From contig NW_024466218.1 in assembly GCF_017591425.1 (NCBI RefSeq), positions 13,778,001 to 13,842,000 on the forward strand: a DNA stretch of 64,000 bases. Reading direction: 5' to 3'. Shown one piece after another: positions 49,125 to 61,028 of the stretch. Below the pieces are notes generated by a model. That model was not told the origin of the DNA, made no database searches, and saw nothing but the letters and a program-made list of their open reading frames with translations. The position numbers and the translations under genes were made by a program. Source of the stretch: Ochotona curzoniae (lineage: Eukaryota; Chordata; Mammalia; Lagomorpha; Ochotonidae). Numbering within the stretch: the stretch's first letter is position 1; each line of letters starts with the position of its first letter.

Positions 49125-50740
49125 CCCTCATTTGACAAATGTTCCTACAACAATTTTTGGATCAGCTTTTACATGCTAGACTGAAATAAAAACCCTGGGA
49201 ATTAAAGCAGCTAACAAAAAAGAAACTACTGTAAGGAGACTAAGGAACACAAAACAAAGAAAGAAGTTACACATAGGAATATCTCATCACCAGATAGATA
49301 ATTTTAAAAGTGACAGTGCAAAAACAAACTTGAGGATCAAGGATATGTAACTGACTTGGATTGTATAACCGGTGTCAATATTTATGGCTAGGTGTGACTG
49401 AAACTAAAGCCTCAACTGAAGGCATTGAGATACGGAGTTATAACAGGAAAGAAAGTTTAAATAAATACAGTAGCTAATTCAAAGACTCTGAGGTGATATG
49501 TTATTTGGAATAGGCCAAAAATGATCATGTTTAGCATATAAAAATTACTTATCAAATTGCTTTTCTAACAGGAGTTAGCAAGTTTTCTGCTTCATCAATC
49601 TCTTAGAATCTTTTGCATGGCGTTCCCCTGACTGAGATCCTGCTAGATATTCTGGCTGTGCTATTGGTAACACAAGGCCTTTATAAATAGTAAGAGAAGA
49701 AAAGAGAAGCTAGTCAGTCACATATGCTTTTCACTGAAGTAAGGCAGGTGCAAAATGACACTTCTGCTTACATTTTAAGAGCTGTTCAATCAAAAAGGGG
49801 CTGCTGAACTGACATTGTCTGTACCAGCAATGTCGAGGCACACTTAAATGAAGGACTATACTATTGTAGCAATGTGGGGAAATTCAATTGGGGTGTGGGA
49901 TTTTTTGGGGGGAGGGGAAATCCGAGTCTCTATGAAATTGTGCCATAGAATCCAAAAATTAAAAAAAAAAAACTTAACAAAAAAAGTGACTAAGAAATAC
50001 AATTTCACATGCTTTATGTTATTAAAATATCTCATATATTATTGAATCCTGCTATCTACCCTATATAGGGCAATTCTTAAAAAAATAAGGACAGCATAAA
50101 ACTGGAGATTGCTACGATATTAAATTGAAGGAAATGGGTATGAGACAAGGTTGAAAGTTGACATCAATGATTTCTACAGCATTCATATGGGCAAGCAATA
50201 GTTGTCTAGCTTACTACCTAGGAGCAACCAGAAGACATCTGATGCTTTAATATGATTGTTATATCTGATTTCCATTTTAAAATGTCAGTTTGGATAGTAG
50301 ACAGAAGGAAGATATTGGGAACCATAAATCGTTAACTCAGTAGAAGTCAATTTTTGTCCTTGAGAAAATGGGCTAATACAACGCAGCAAAGATGGAGAGA
50401 AGTGGAATCATTCACGATGCATGTTGGAGGCAAAATTGAAAGACTCTCCTATCAGATTGGATAATGTTGAGATTTTTATCTTCAACAGTGACATGACATC
50501 TATTTACTGTGATTGTAAAGTCATGCGTGGGGTGCAGGTTCCCTTCATCAATCCATGGTTGTCTTTTGAGTATGCTTGATAGGTATATTAGAGATCATTA
50601 TGGATATGTCGAATAGATGCTCTTGCCAGTGATTCAGAAAGTCATTGAGGATGGAGATATAGATTTCTGGCTTCTCAAACTTACAGATGGTGATCTGAAG
50701 TCATGGAAAATTTATGTAGGAAGACCGAGGGTGTTATAAA
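49125..50740 (-). repeat. Long ancient L2-like LINE relic
   Basis: Several phrases in one order fit a single old mammalian interspersed element: acatgctagactgaaataaa (49170), caaagactctgaggtgatat (49480), aaaatgtcagtttggatagt (50280), gatggagagaagtggaatca (50392) and gatggagatatagatttctg (50650). The first part follows the L2 3' end in antisense. The family name of the far part is uncertain. Confidence 0.45.
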
Positions 50741-52319
50741 ATAGGTTTATTGTTAATAGGAGACAGAAAGTGAGCAAATGATCAGCATTAGTAATCCTTT
50801 CATTACTTCCACCGTTATACGCATTTTTTTTTCCCCCTGGAACAAAATATACACATTTTCATGATGACAAACAACACAGTAAAGTTTCCAGGGAGTGAGT
50901 CTTAAAAATGGCCTGGCCTATTCTCTAATCAATAAGAAAGTGTTTTTAAGACAGCTGCTATTTTCTGGTGCAGAATACATCTCAGTGTTTCCAGCTGAGC
51001 GGTTCGGGAGGCTGTTTCATGATTGCATTTTATGTTACTTATTGAAGGGCCCCCAATTACTATGCCATCTTGCACAGCAAAAGAAGATTCTGCTGACCCA
51101 CCATTGGCAAAGCATATGAACTAGAGATTGGATGGTATCCAGGTGTTTACATTATCTCGCGTGGTTTCTGTAGGAACTAACCAAATACTTACTTGTAAAT
51201 CCCACTTACTCAAATTTTACTCACAATTGACAAACGTAACCACCAAGTTCAGTCCGATACCTCCACAGTGATTTATCTTCTGACATGTGTATATTCACAG
51301 CAGTATTTAAAGGCTGCATTTTTTTCTTTCTGATGTGAAAATATGTGATATATAAATTAGTAATCCCACTTTTGGTATTTGAATGCTTTATCCTTACAAG
51401 AAGATCAGAGCATGTGGATATGGTTTTGGGTTGATCCCTGAATTTTCCCAAGAATTTAGCCTGCTTTAAAGCCTATAGGTATTAGTCAATCAATATAATG
51501 TTTTCTAAGAGCATGCCTGTGTGTGTTATGATGTATATGGATTTTGGATTTTGTGTCTGTGAGTGAGTGTATGTTTGTGTGTCTATATGCTTGAGAAGGA
51601 AAAAAAAAAGAGCAGGTTTGAAAACCTTGAGTCTACTATTAAAACACAGCGTGTGATTCATTTTACTAACACAGAAAGTGTTTTCATTTTTCAACAATAT
51701 GAAACCCCAAAATTGTATTAGAATAGTTGCAAATGGGTATAAATATTTGGCTTTTGTAATCAATTGAATCCAACAACACCAATTTTGACAAAAGAATTTA
51801 AAGACCAGAAACTTCGTTTTAATCTAATCTATTCAATTTTTCAAAAATTGATCCTTTAATGTACATGAGATTTTTTCCAGTACATAAATCATTTTGAGAT
51901 ACATGAGGTATATTGATTGCTTGGCAATGTATATATTTATTGATAAATTCAATCACTATCACACTCAGTTATTTCAATTGCTAATAAAAAGTTGCTGTTT
52001 TACTATGGCAAATCTTGCCTCTGTGTACACTCTTTTTTATAATATTCTAGGAAGGAATCATGTTTCACATGGCAGTTGTGGTACAGATCAGAGAGGACTC
52101 CAGGGAAGTCCCTGTGGAGGCACTGTAGGTGTGGCCATTGACCCTTTGCTGACCACTTGTGGAATGACTAGACCCCAGGGGGCTGTCTACTTGAGGACAC
52201 AAGACCCCAAGTCTCAACCCCCAGGGTTCTTCCTCACTACTGGGGGCCAGGTGTGGGCATGCATGTTACATTCCCCTGGCTTCTTTCTTACCACACTCTA
52301 GGCTTTTGGGTGACAAACT
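50741..52319. other. Unassigned DNA
   Basis: No repeat named. 52060-52300 is unusually GC-rich for the area and rich in C/G runs (tcaacccccagggttcttcc), which would suit an LTR, but no ends are visible. The 135-codon frame at 51894-52301 has no family signature. Confidence 0.35.
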
Positions 52320-52960
52320 TCAAAACTGCAAGAAGATGAACATCAAAGAAAAGTGAAACACTCAACTAGCAAGGTAGAATCAAACTCTTGGTTACACTGC
52401 TACAGATTGTTAAAGACCCAAGAAATACCAGAAGTACAGAGATGCAATTATAAGCACTGTTAATTCTGTAGATGCAGTGTGTCAGTATCATCCCTGGAAC
52501 TCATCATCAGCATAATGCCTTCCCAGACAGTCTCACCTCCACTCCTGTTTAGTCTTTTTCAGAGCAGTGTCATCTTCCCTCCCAGTTAGGCTGGTGACAT
52601 CATCAGACTACAACATCAAATAGTGCAAGTAGCGAACATTCTAGTAGAGGTCTAACTTAAAATTTCCAAGCCAAGTCAACATGTCTCCAAATACAGTTCC
52701 AGAGTTATCTTGTCCTTGTGGTGAAGATGAGCATAATGATGCTGATGAACTTCACCAGAGAGGCACGTCTTACAGTTCTGAACAGATTTTTCTGGATATG
52801 CTCCCCATCCTGACAAACAGCAGCTCAGTTAGCAGAGGCATGTGGATGGCTACCACAGCATCACTCCAATGGAACAAGGGATGCTGTCCTTTGTGAGCTG
52901 CATGATGATAGAAATGATGATGGAAAGACAGTCAGAGCATGTGCACTAAAGTTCTAGTAT
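52320..52960 (+). pseudogene. Candidate processed pseudogene, unidentified
   Basis: About 640 bp of balanced composition, with coding-like pieces that switch frame. KKYQKYRDAIISTVNSVDAV lies around 52420-52480. An open frame begins at 52681 ([20 protein letters not shown] and on). A piece ending [20 protein letters not shown], followed by about 16 more residues, closes at a stop near 52956. An AT-rich run follows. Frame changes with plausible protein composition suggest a decayed cDNA copy, but I cannot name a parent gene, no duplication flanks were seen, and chance is possible. Confidence 0.25.
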
Positions 52961-52989
52961 AAATATATACATATATTTATATATTTATA

Positions 52990-53329
52990 TTTAAGATTTA
53001 TGTATTTTCATTGGAAAGTCAGATGTAGAAAGAGGAGGAGGAGAGACAGAGATGAAGATCTTCTGTCTGTGGGTTCACTCCCCAAGTGACTGCAATGGCC
53101 AGAGTTTAGCAGGCCCAAAGCTAGGAGCCAGGAGCCTCCTCCAGGTCTCCCACGCAGGTGCAGGGTCCCAAGGTTTTGGGCCAACCTTGATTGCTTTGCT
53201 AGGCCACAAGCAGGACACAAGCAGAGAACTGGATGGGAAATGGGGCTGGCGGGATTAGAACTGGTGTCCATATGGGATCCCAGCACATGCAAGCCAGGGA
53301 CTTTGCCTGCTAGGCTACTGAGCAGGATC
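52990..53329 (-). mobile_element. CSINE, near full-length
   Basis: taagatttatgtattttcat, a gtgggttcactccccaag segment, gtctcccacgcaggtgcagg, ggattagaactggtgtccat and a head ending about 53329. A local duplication (cacaagcaggacacaagcag) lies at 53206-53225. Overlapping frames on both strands are accidental. Confidence 0.88.
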
Positions 53330-53339
53330 TAATTATTAT

Positions 53340-54231
53340 CTTTCTGCTATAGGTTACACTGAAAATGGATCTAATGTAGTTTATCAACATTCATTTTGAA
53401 ATAAAATCTCTTTTAGGGAAATATGCAGATTTTTGCCCTTCCCATAGATTTGGATGTTTTGCTTCATTTTCATTCATTGATAGGCATTTTTATTTCCATC
53501 TTGATTTATGCTATGAACCACTGTTCAATCATAACCATGTCTACTGTTCCAATGCATATATATTTCTAGTAATCTTTTGTCATTACTTATCAACCAGATT
53601 TCATTTTGGTCAGAAAGCATACATAAGATGATTTCATTTTTTTTAGTTATTTAGACTTGTTTTATGACCATGTACTTTGTATGCAGTCTATCCTAGAGAA
53701 CGTTCTGTGCACTAATGAAATGAACATTACTCTTCCGCTGAGCACAGGAGGATCTGCAGCTATTTATTAGGCACATTTGGTCTTTTGTGTAATATTAGTT
53801 CTGTTGCTTACTTATAATTCACTTTTCTGGATGAACAGCCCATTGAATAAAATAGGTTGTTGAAGTAGCCCCAGTATCATTCTATTTGGAACTTGATGTC
53901 CCTCTTTAGGTCCAGTAACATTCGCTTTATAAAACCAGTCCTTTCAAGTAGGGTGCATACGTATTTGCTGTAATAATATCTCCTTGTTGAATTAACTGCT
54001 TAATCATTCCATGATGACCTTCTCTGTCTCTAACAGTTATTTCCTTACAGTGTGTTTTGCCTTATTTGTGATATGGTAAGAGCTATGACAGCTAATTTTT
54101 AATTTGTGTTTTTGTGAAATGTCTTTTTCCATCCTTTCCTTTTCAGTCTGTGTGTATCTTTATTGATGAGATCTGTTGTTTTTAGACAGCCTTAATTTTT
54201 TTCTATGCAGGCATTTAGTCTGTATCTTTTC
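53340..54231 (-). repeat. L1, antisense, ORF2 endonuclease region (first half)
   Basis: tttggtcagaaagcatacat, gcagtctatcctagagaacg, tcattccatgatgaccttct, and ctttttccatcctttccttt leading to tagtctgtatctttt, in antisense L1 order. It continues after the inserted CSINE. Confidence 0.7.
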
Positions 54232-54612
54232 TGTGTGTGTGTGTGTGTGTGTACTTATTTATTTATTTAGAAGTGATTTATCTTGCTGAAAATCACACAC
54301 GTACACACAATATATATGTGACTTTCTATCCAGCTAGCTAGCTAACTCTCTTTCTCCCCTCTGGTTCACTCCCCAAATGTCTGTAATGGCCAGAGCTGGC
54401 TGATCCAAAGGCAGGAACAAAGAATTTGTCCCAAGCCTCCCACCCAAATGTAGGGGCCCAATGCTTTGATCATCCTCTGCTGTTTTCCCATGCCATTTGT
54501 TGGATCAGAGGTGGAACCGCTAGGACTAGAATAACACCCATATGATACAACAGCGCAGCAGCAAGAGGATTAACCTGGAAAGTCATTGTGACAGCTCCAG
54601 TTTGTGTCTTTT
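54217..54612 (-). mobile_element. CSINE inserted in L1, with imperfect target-site duplication
   Basis: The SINE (about 54256-54577) interrupts the L1. Flanks agtctgtatctttt (54217-54230) and agtttgtgtctttt (54599-54612) match at 12 of 14 positions and mark the insertion point. A (TG)n run at 54232-54252 and a TTTA run form the tail side. The body includes ctggttcactccccaaatgt and ggaaccgctaggactagaat. The head is worn. Confidence 0.75.
54232..54252. repeat. (TG)n microsatellite
   Basis: About ten TG units between the left L1 flank and the SINE tail. Confidence 0.95.
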
Positions 54613-54830
54613 AATTGAAGAATTTAATCCAGTTATGTTCAAGATAGAGATAAGCGAAGTTTCCAGTTTTCCATTAATATTCTGATTGTATGTTTTGAAT
54701 CTCATTTGCTCTATTGCTAGAAGGTTTTCTGCCTTCAAATTCTTTGCTTTTGCTGTTTTCTCTTTTTCCACATGTAGAGCATTCTTATGATTGGGCCGGG
54801 AGGTGACAAAATTTATTTAACTGCAAATTA
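54613..54830 (-). repeat. L1, antisense, second half
   Basis: ttaattgaagaatttaatcc, an agttatgttcaagat segment and onward resume the L1 sequence exactly where it stopped before the SINE. The far end is indistinct. Confidence 0.65.
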
Positions 54831-55091
54831 TACTGCATGTTTTATTCTAATATGGGGTGAGATATAACTCTACTTGACTTCATTTTTCAAATAATTTTGC
54901 ATTTTAAAACATTTTTAGTTGTAGTGATTATTATATTTATTGTATATGATGCTGCACACAATTTCAGAAAAATAATTTTATGTACCTTAAATTGTTCTTG
55001 TATTACACTATTGTTACTATAGCCATTAAATGAATGAATATGGAGAGGTAATATTTACTCACTTTATTCATTTTTTGTTGGTTTGTTCTAT

Positions 55092-55190
55092 TTTTTTAAT
55101 TAATTTATTTTTATTATAAAGTCAGATATACAGAGAGGAGAGACGGAAAGTTCTTCCATCTGATAATTCACTTCCCAAGTGAGCACCTAT
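55092..55190 (-). mobile_element. CSINE tail fragment, 5'-truncated
   Basis: Only the last ~100 bp remain: ttttattataaagtcagata, cagagaggagagacgg and ctgataattcacttcccaag, ending abruptly near 55190. The sequence is little diverged, so it is probably a young but severely truncated insertion. Confidence 0.85.
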
Positions 55191-56394
55191 TGCAGAGCTC
55201 TTTGAATCGTCATTTTCAGAATTCTTGAGTTTTCACAAACTATGATATTTGCAAATATATTGAGAATTCTAATATTTTATGGTTACTCTTAAGTGTATAA
55301 AAACTATGCATATAGTATTAAAAGCAAAAAGCATCTATATAGGTCTTAAAATAATTTTAATAAATATAATTTGAAATATAAGTGTATTTTCTAACATTTT
55401 TGATAAAATATGCTTATGACTTCAAATGACTTTAGATTTTTCTAGTATAAAAATTTCCAACAAGCATGAATAAATATTATTTTCATTATAACCTTACACT
55501 TTTAAAATCATCCAAATTTGACATTAAAATTTTTGAATGCATGCCAAAAATGAAGCTAGGAGTGATTACTATCTATACAATAAAGTTTTCAGTAATTGCA
55601 GATTTTAGATTTTTCACATATTATGAACAAAATTATATTTTGAGGAAATTATCTCCAATTGGAGAATGTAAGTAATGCTGTGATAAATTATATTTCAATG
55701 TGCAAAAATAAATTTATTGTAATTTTGTCAATACTGTTTATTGCCTTTAACATTATTCACTTTTTACATTTGCTATAACAATTTATGTTAGTCATATATT
55801 TACATATTTCAAAAGAATTACCAAAGTTTTAACAAAAATGTCAATTTATTGATGCTGTCAGTTTTTTTTTTGTAAATCAAAGTATGTTCCTTTTGTGATT
55901 TTTTAAGATTGTTTTAAATAAGAGACGATAATTTTAGGTTGTACATTTTTTGCTTTTACTTTACATCCTTAGCAATGATTTTCTTTTTCTTATGTATTAA
56001 ATTATTGATTTTTTGTTTTCTGAACTGCCTGGCACAAAGTATATTTCAGTATTTTCATGTTTGTTTTTCCATATTTGATTTAAAATTGAAAATGGCATGG
56101 AGCTATGAATAAATTTTGTACGAATGTTAATAATTTTGATTTTTTTTAATAAGTCCCTTCAGGACTGTCCCCTGCTATAGTTGTCATGATCTGTGCCTAT
56201 CGGAGAGGTTACTATATGTGGATGAATTTGACAACTTTTCATTTGATTCCTCTTTACAGCCTTTGTCTCTGTTTTTGCTGAACTATGGTCTTTTTGCTTT
56301 TTGTTGGTCGAACTTTCCTTTAATGGTCCATTAAACATTTGACTGGAATGTACACTGAAAATATGCTGTCTGAAAAGTGAAAAATTATCTGAAG
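55191..56394. other. Very AT-rich unassigned DNA
   Basis: One of the most AT-rich stretches of the window, with many poly-T and ATA runs. Parts may be L1-derived. No gene signal. Confidence 0.45.
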
Positions 56395-56681
56395 TGTGGG
56401 CATTCTGGAGTAATAGGTAAAGCCTTCAGGTGGGACGGCTGCCTCCCTGCCAATTCCTGGATTTGACTTCCTGCTTTCCTAGTTAGACTCCTGGTAAGGC
56501 ACCTGCTTAGAACAGCATGCAGATTGGCTCTCTAGTTCCTGCCAGGCACCTGTGTGAGGTTTTCTTTGTCTTCATCCAGTCCTAGCTGTTGCAGGCATCT
56601 GGGTAGTAAGTGTTTGCAGGTTCTCATTATCTCTGGCATTTCTTTCCTTTTATCATTCTTTCAAATAAAAATCTTTGTAAG
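56395..56681 (+). mobile_element. CSINE, old copy, sense
   Basis: gggcattctggagtaatagg, aaagccttcaggtgggacgg, ctagctgttgcaggcatctg and the tail ctttcaaataaaaatctttg. Confidence 0.75.
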
Positions 56682-57040
56682 CATCATTACAAAGTTGATT
56701 CTCACATTATCACAGTTTCTACTGTACTTGACACATTTAAATTATTTCAATAGGTCCATTTTTAGAAATGCTAAGAAAATGTAAGTGATAAAAATTGAAT
56801 AGCTTAGACATAATTGTAACTAGAAGTGATGAGCATAGAATTGTAAAGTAAGCAGTTTCAAGTCCTTACCTGATACATACTCTTTTGTATCGGTTATAAA
56901 TGTTATCTCATTTAAATATATCTATGCATATGTGTTGCATTATTTGAATTTGTGTGTTTAAAATGAATTAATTTTAAGGATACTGTTTGATAAGTGTTGA
57001 TAAATACATAAACACATACAAAAATTTCAATTAACTCAGA

Positions 57041-57760
57041 TTTTTTTTTTGAACATTTGAAAGGAAACTCACACATCACCTTCTTCTTCTGATTTATGTC
57101 ATTCCAAGTTTTATCCAGGATCGTTCCAGGATCATTTGGTAAGAAATTCCATAGAGTTGCATACAGTGGTTAAATCGGTACACATTCCCATCGACCGTGC
57201 ATCACTTTCCCTTTCCCCCTTGCCAGACGTTACTGTTCTCTGTCTAATGGCCAGTTTGATGGGGGTCAGATCATATCTCCATTCTTAATTTGTATTTCCC
57301 TGATAACTAGTGATACTTAGCTTTTATTATTTTTCCCCGGTATTTGCTGGTTGCTTGCATTTTATCTTCTGAAAGTGCCCTATTTTGGTCCTATGTGCAT
57401 TTGTTTGAACTGTATTGGCAAGATTTTACTGTTGTTGAGGCTTTTGTTTTTCCGGGGGGGGGGCGATATTCTAGATATTAATTTCTAGCCAGATAGGAAG
57501 CTTGATAATATTCTTCTCATTCTATCACTTATCTGTTCAGGCTAATGATCATTTCTTTCTCTGTGAAGAAACTTCCTAATTTGACATAATCTCATTTAAG
57601 TTTTGCTTGGTTACCTGTGTCTTGGGAGTTTTATTAATAAAGTTTGTCCTATTTAGTACCAGTGTCCATTTCACTAGAGTATTTAATTGTCTGATGTACT
57701 TCAACACATTCTCACTGGTTTAACCCATTGTTTAGTAAGCAAACACTACAAATTTAACAT
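57041..57760 (-). mobile_element. L1 3' end, antisense, 5'-truncated
   Basis: A poly-T run at 57041-57050 is the reverse of the L1 poly-A tail. The sequence beyond it (taatggccagtttgatgggg, tttgtatttccctgataact, gatattctagatattaattt, ttgcttggttacctgtgtct) is the reverse complement of the ORF2 C-terminal/3' region. It breaks off near 57760. A run of ten G at 57454-57463 is unusual here. Confidence 0.75.
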
Positions 57761-57904
57761 GCTATTCCGACAGAACGCCCTCTTTCTATGTCGCCATGTG
57801 CTTTATATTTCATGTTTCCTTGGTCTTCCACTCTTTTGCAAATAAATTCAAGTCATATCTGGAGAAGGCACTTAAGCTTCTCCAGATTAACACAAATATG
57901 TCTA

Positions 57905-58145
57905 ATACTAGAGTAGCCGGAGTTGACTCCAGATTCTCTGGAATTGCTGCTTCCTACTCAAATTGACCCTGTGAAGGACGAACTGATTATTGCAATAAAT
58001 GAGTTCTTGCAGCCCATGCTGGAGACCTGGATTTAGTGCTCAACTTCCAGGTATAGTTGCAGAAGGGTATTTGTGGAATGAAGTAATAGATTGGAGCTTT
58101 TTCTCACTTGTTCTGTCTCTGACAATCAAATGAATTAATTTTTAA
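57905..58145 (+). mobile_element. CSINE, old copy, sense
   Basis: The mid-body is recognisable by gcccatgctggagacctgga, the tail by gaatgaagtaatagattgga and ttctgtctctgacaatcaaa. The head is hard to place. Confidence 0.55.
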
Positions 58146-58180
58146 CTTTAATTTTGTTAGTATCCATAGGACTTACGGTA

Positions 58181-58230
58181 TTCATTGCTAACCTTATTCA
58201 CCTGCTAACCTTATTCACTTGCTAACCTAA
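58181..58230. repeat. Three-unit tandem repeat (16-17 bp)
   Basis: Units 58181-58196, 58197-58213 and 58214-58230 share ttca..tgctaacct. Confidence 0.9.
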
Positions 58231-58304
58231 TTTCAAGCTGCTTTAAATATTATATTAAATTAATAGGGCACCATTATCCCAACAATGATGACTATTGGTC
58301 TTGG

Positions 58305-58440
58305 ATTTCTGCTACCCATGTGAGAGACATGACTTTGTTCCTGACCAAACCTATTCAGCCACAAGTAATGTTCGCATTTGGAAAGTAGATCAGCAGATGG
58401 CGGTTCTCAACTCTGTCTGTATCTTCAATTAATACAATGT
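58305..58440 (+). mobile_element. CSINE 3' fragment, sense
   Basis: ctgctacccatgtgagagac, a gtagatcagcagatggcgg segment and ctgtctgtatcttcaattaa trace the second half of a CSINE. Confidence 0.5.
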
Positions 58441-60984
58441 AAAAATCACCTTCATAACCCTGTTTAGTACATGCAATTTATAACGGCTTTACCTTTACCC
58501 CATGTCCCTAACAAAACAATAAAAAATGAAGATACTCTTGTTGTTACTATTAAAATTCACTGGCATCAATAAATAGTTGAAAGTTGGGAACATCAGCTGT
58601 GTTAGGCCAGAAGCCCTCCCAACCTATTCGCCACTGCCGACCCATAGAAAGAACTGAGTAAGATTTTGCCTTCTCAAATTTTACTAAAATGATAGTGCAC
58701 ATGTTCAATCACCAGTGACAGTTGTTTGTCATCATTTGAGAAAAGCCTACCAGAAAACAAACAAACTATTAGAAAACGCTGCTGAGAGATGGGGGTGGGA
58801 GATGGGCAGGGAAAGAGATGGTAATAGAGAGAGGTTCTAAGTTCAAAAAATCCTGAAGCTAGAATCATTACTGCTCATCTTAAATACATAGAAACTGGGA
58901 ATTGGGAATTTATTTTGCTGTAACTAGTCATCATAGTTTGAGGATTAGCTGTCTTTGTCACAGTTACTCAATTGAGCTATATAATACTAAGAACAGTGAT
59001 ACACAAAGGAATGAGGTTAATAAAATACTGTTTTGTTAACTCTTAATTTATAATAAAAATGGTGACTTTGGGTCATAGTTTTCTAATCTGGATGTATGAT
59101 AATAAGTTATTTTGTGTCTTTTAAAGTTTTGCTTGTGTGTATGTTATTTGCAGACTGAGGTATGATAAGAAAGCTTTCCAGGACGCATTGTCCGCCATCA
59201 TTGCACCTGCCCTGCCTGCTCTGTTCCTACTCTTTCTCAGCTAAGTGCAGGATTACAACAGCCCATAAGAGACACAAGCAATGTTGTGGCTCAGGGAGGG
59301 GACAATAAGCTATTCATTTAAAAAAATGCAGCTTTTGCAATAGACACAAAGCAGCTTTGTTCTCTGTTGTGTTTTCTAAATCATTTGGGGTGGAGGTATT
59401 TTTTTTTCTCAATTTATTTCCAAAAGACTAGGCTGCTTCTCTGAGGAAGTGAACAACAGGAGAACCACCTATTATTTTCTCAACCCAGTTCAACTGCCTT
59501 TATACATAATGCCAAACCTTTTCAGATAACAGCAAAAGATTTTCTGTCAGTTGAATTTCTTAGGGGTAGTGTACTTTCAATGGTTTGTCCCTTCTTTTTT
59601 AAAAAACGCTTCAGTAGAAAATGTGAAGTTTTTAGAGCTACCAACTGCACAATTTGGGGCCTTTTTTTTTTTTTTTGAGTACGTCAAAAATAAAAGAGAG
59701 ATAAGAGGGAAGAAAGGCTTTAAACTTTTCCAGAAGCTTACAGCTTCCCCGAACACTCGGTAAACATGTTAGAAAGGGTCTGATTCCAAGACAGGTGCCA
59801 GGCCCAGCAATTCAGGAGCACATGCATTATGTCAAACAGGGGAATGAAAATAAAAGAAGCGGCATTAATCAGAACTCTAATCAGTGAGTGATACAATAAG
59901 GTTCATCTCACCTTATTCAGTTAGAAAAGCTCACATTGAGGCAATATCCAAGTAGTCACCATTTTCATACTGATTGTATCAGGAAAAATGAGGGTAATGA
60001 TTCAGTTTTGGCAGCTGTGGTGTTCTCGTGTAAGAGAAACTAATAAAGGGGCACTAAATCTTGATATACTTATCACATTTGGGCTGTCAGTAGTATATAA
60101 TCCTCTCCAAAGTTTCTTGGATTTGCTCAATGCAGCATAATTCATCTGGATGAACAGTTCCTCTCACCCCACCTTTGAGAGAATTGCCTACACAATAAAC
60201 TTGACCTAATCACAGAAACATAACCAGAAATTGCTTCATAAGAAGCATATTTATTACAGAATCCCCCAAAATATTCTGACTTAGGCATGTACACCTTCCT
60301 TTCTTTTCACATTATCATCCCAATTTAATTTAGCTGAGGACCAAGTAGATGCACAATTGTAGAAAGGTTTGCAATCCATAGCTGTCTGTCTGTATAAAGA
60401 ATATTTGATTTTAGCCCAATACACATTTCAACTTCTCTGATACTATGTTGAAGGAGTAAGAATAGTAGAATTATAGCGAAGAATAACTCACCTGTAAAGT
60501 GAAATACAGAGAAACATGGAAAATGTGACACGCTGTGCACATGTGTGTGGTCAGGAAATGTGTGCAAGGCTGAGGGAAACAAACCGTTGATTTCACATTT
60601 TGTTGTGAGTTGCATTCGTCCGTTAAGGACTACACGAGGCAAACTCTTATGAGGAAGTTCAGATTTCATTGTCACTCTGGATGTACGTGTGAAGTAATGG
60701 ACAGGCAACTGATGGCTGCTCTTCCTACTGAAACAAATAGAATGAAATATCTGATTGTATTTGCCATTCTGTTTTTCCTTCATTTCTTTCATGGCATTTT
60801 CTGCATCCAGGACTTCTCATTTTACAAAAAAATTCAGAGCTGTCCTGTCACTGAAAGTTGTCTACTTGAAGCAAATGTTTTCATCAGAGGATCTGAACAT
60901 CTTACAATGCAGTACCCCAAAAGGTAGAACTAAGGCTGACTGCTTCTGATATCTTCAGATATCGTTCATGGCAACCTTTGTGGT
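58441..60984. other. Unique-looking DNA, partly enhancer-like
   Basis: About 2.5 kb without recognised repeats. 59160-59400 has moderate GC and clustered SOX-type motifs. A 15-bp T run lies at 59662-59676. The 155-codon minus-strand frame at 60792-60325 overlaps a 105-codon plus-strand frame at 60610-60927; neither has a family signature or exon borders. Confidence 0.35.
59346..59360. promoter_or_regulatory. Candidate inverted SOX dimer site
   Basis: ACAAAGCAGCTTTGT is a palindrome of two ACAAAG cores facing each other around CAG, of the kind bound by SOX dimers. A further acaatag-like core lies just upstream. It is a sequence match only. Confidence 0.35.
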
Positions 60985-61028
60985 GTTTTGTTTTTTGTTT
61001 GTTTTGTTGTTGTTGTTGCTGTTGTTGA
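60985..61028. repeat. (TTG)n/(TTTTG)n simple repeat
   Basis: A G/T-only tract that passes from TTTTG/TTTG units into TTG units. Confidence 0.9.

Noticed and set aside
60325..60792. 155-codon minus-strand open frame
   Set aside because: No recognisable family, no exon borders, and a 105-codon plus-strand frame overlaps it. Frames of this length are expected by chance in 64 kb.
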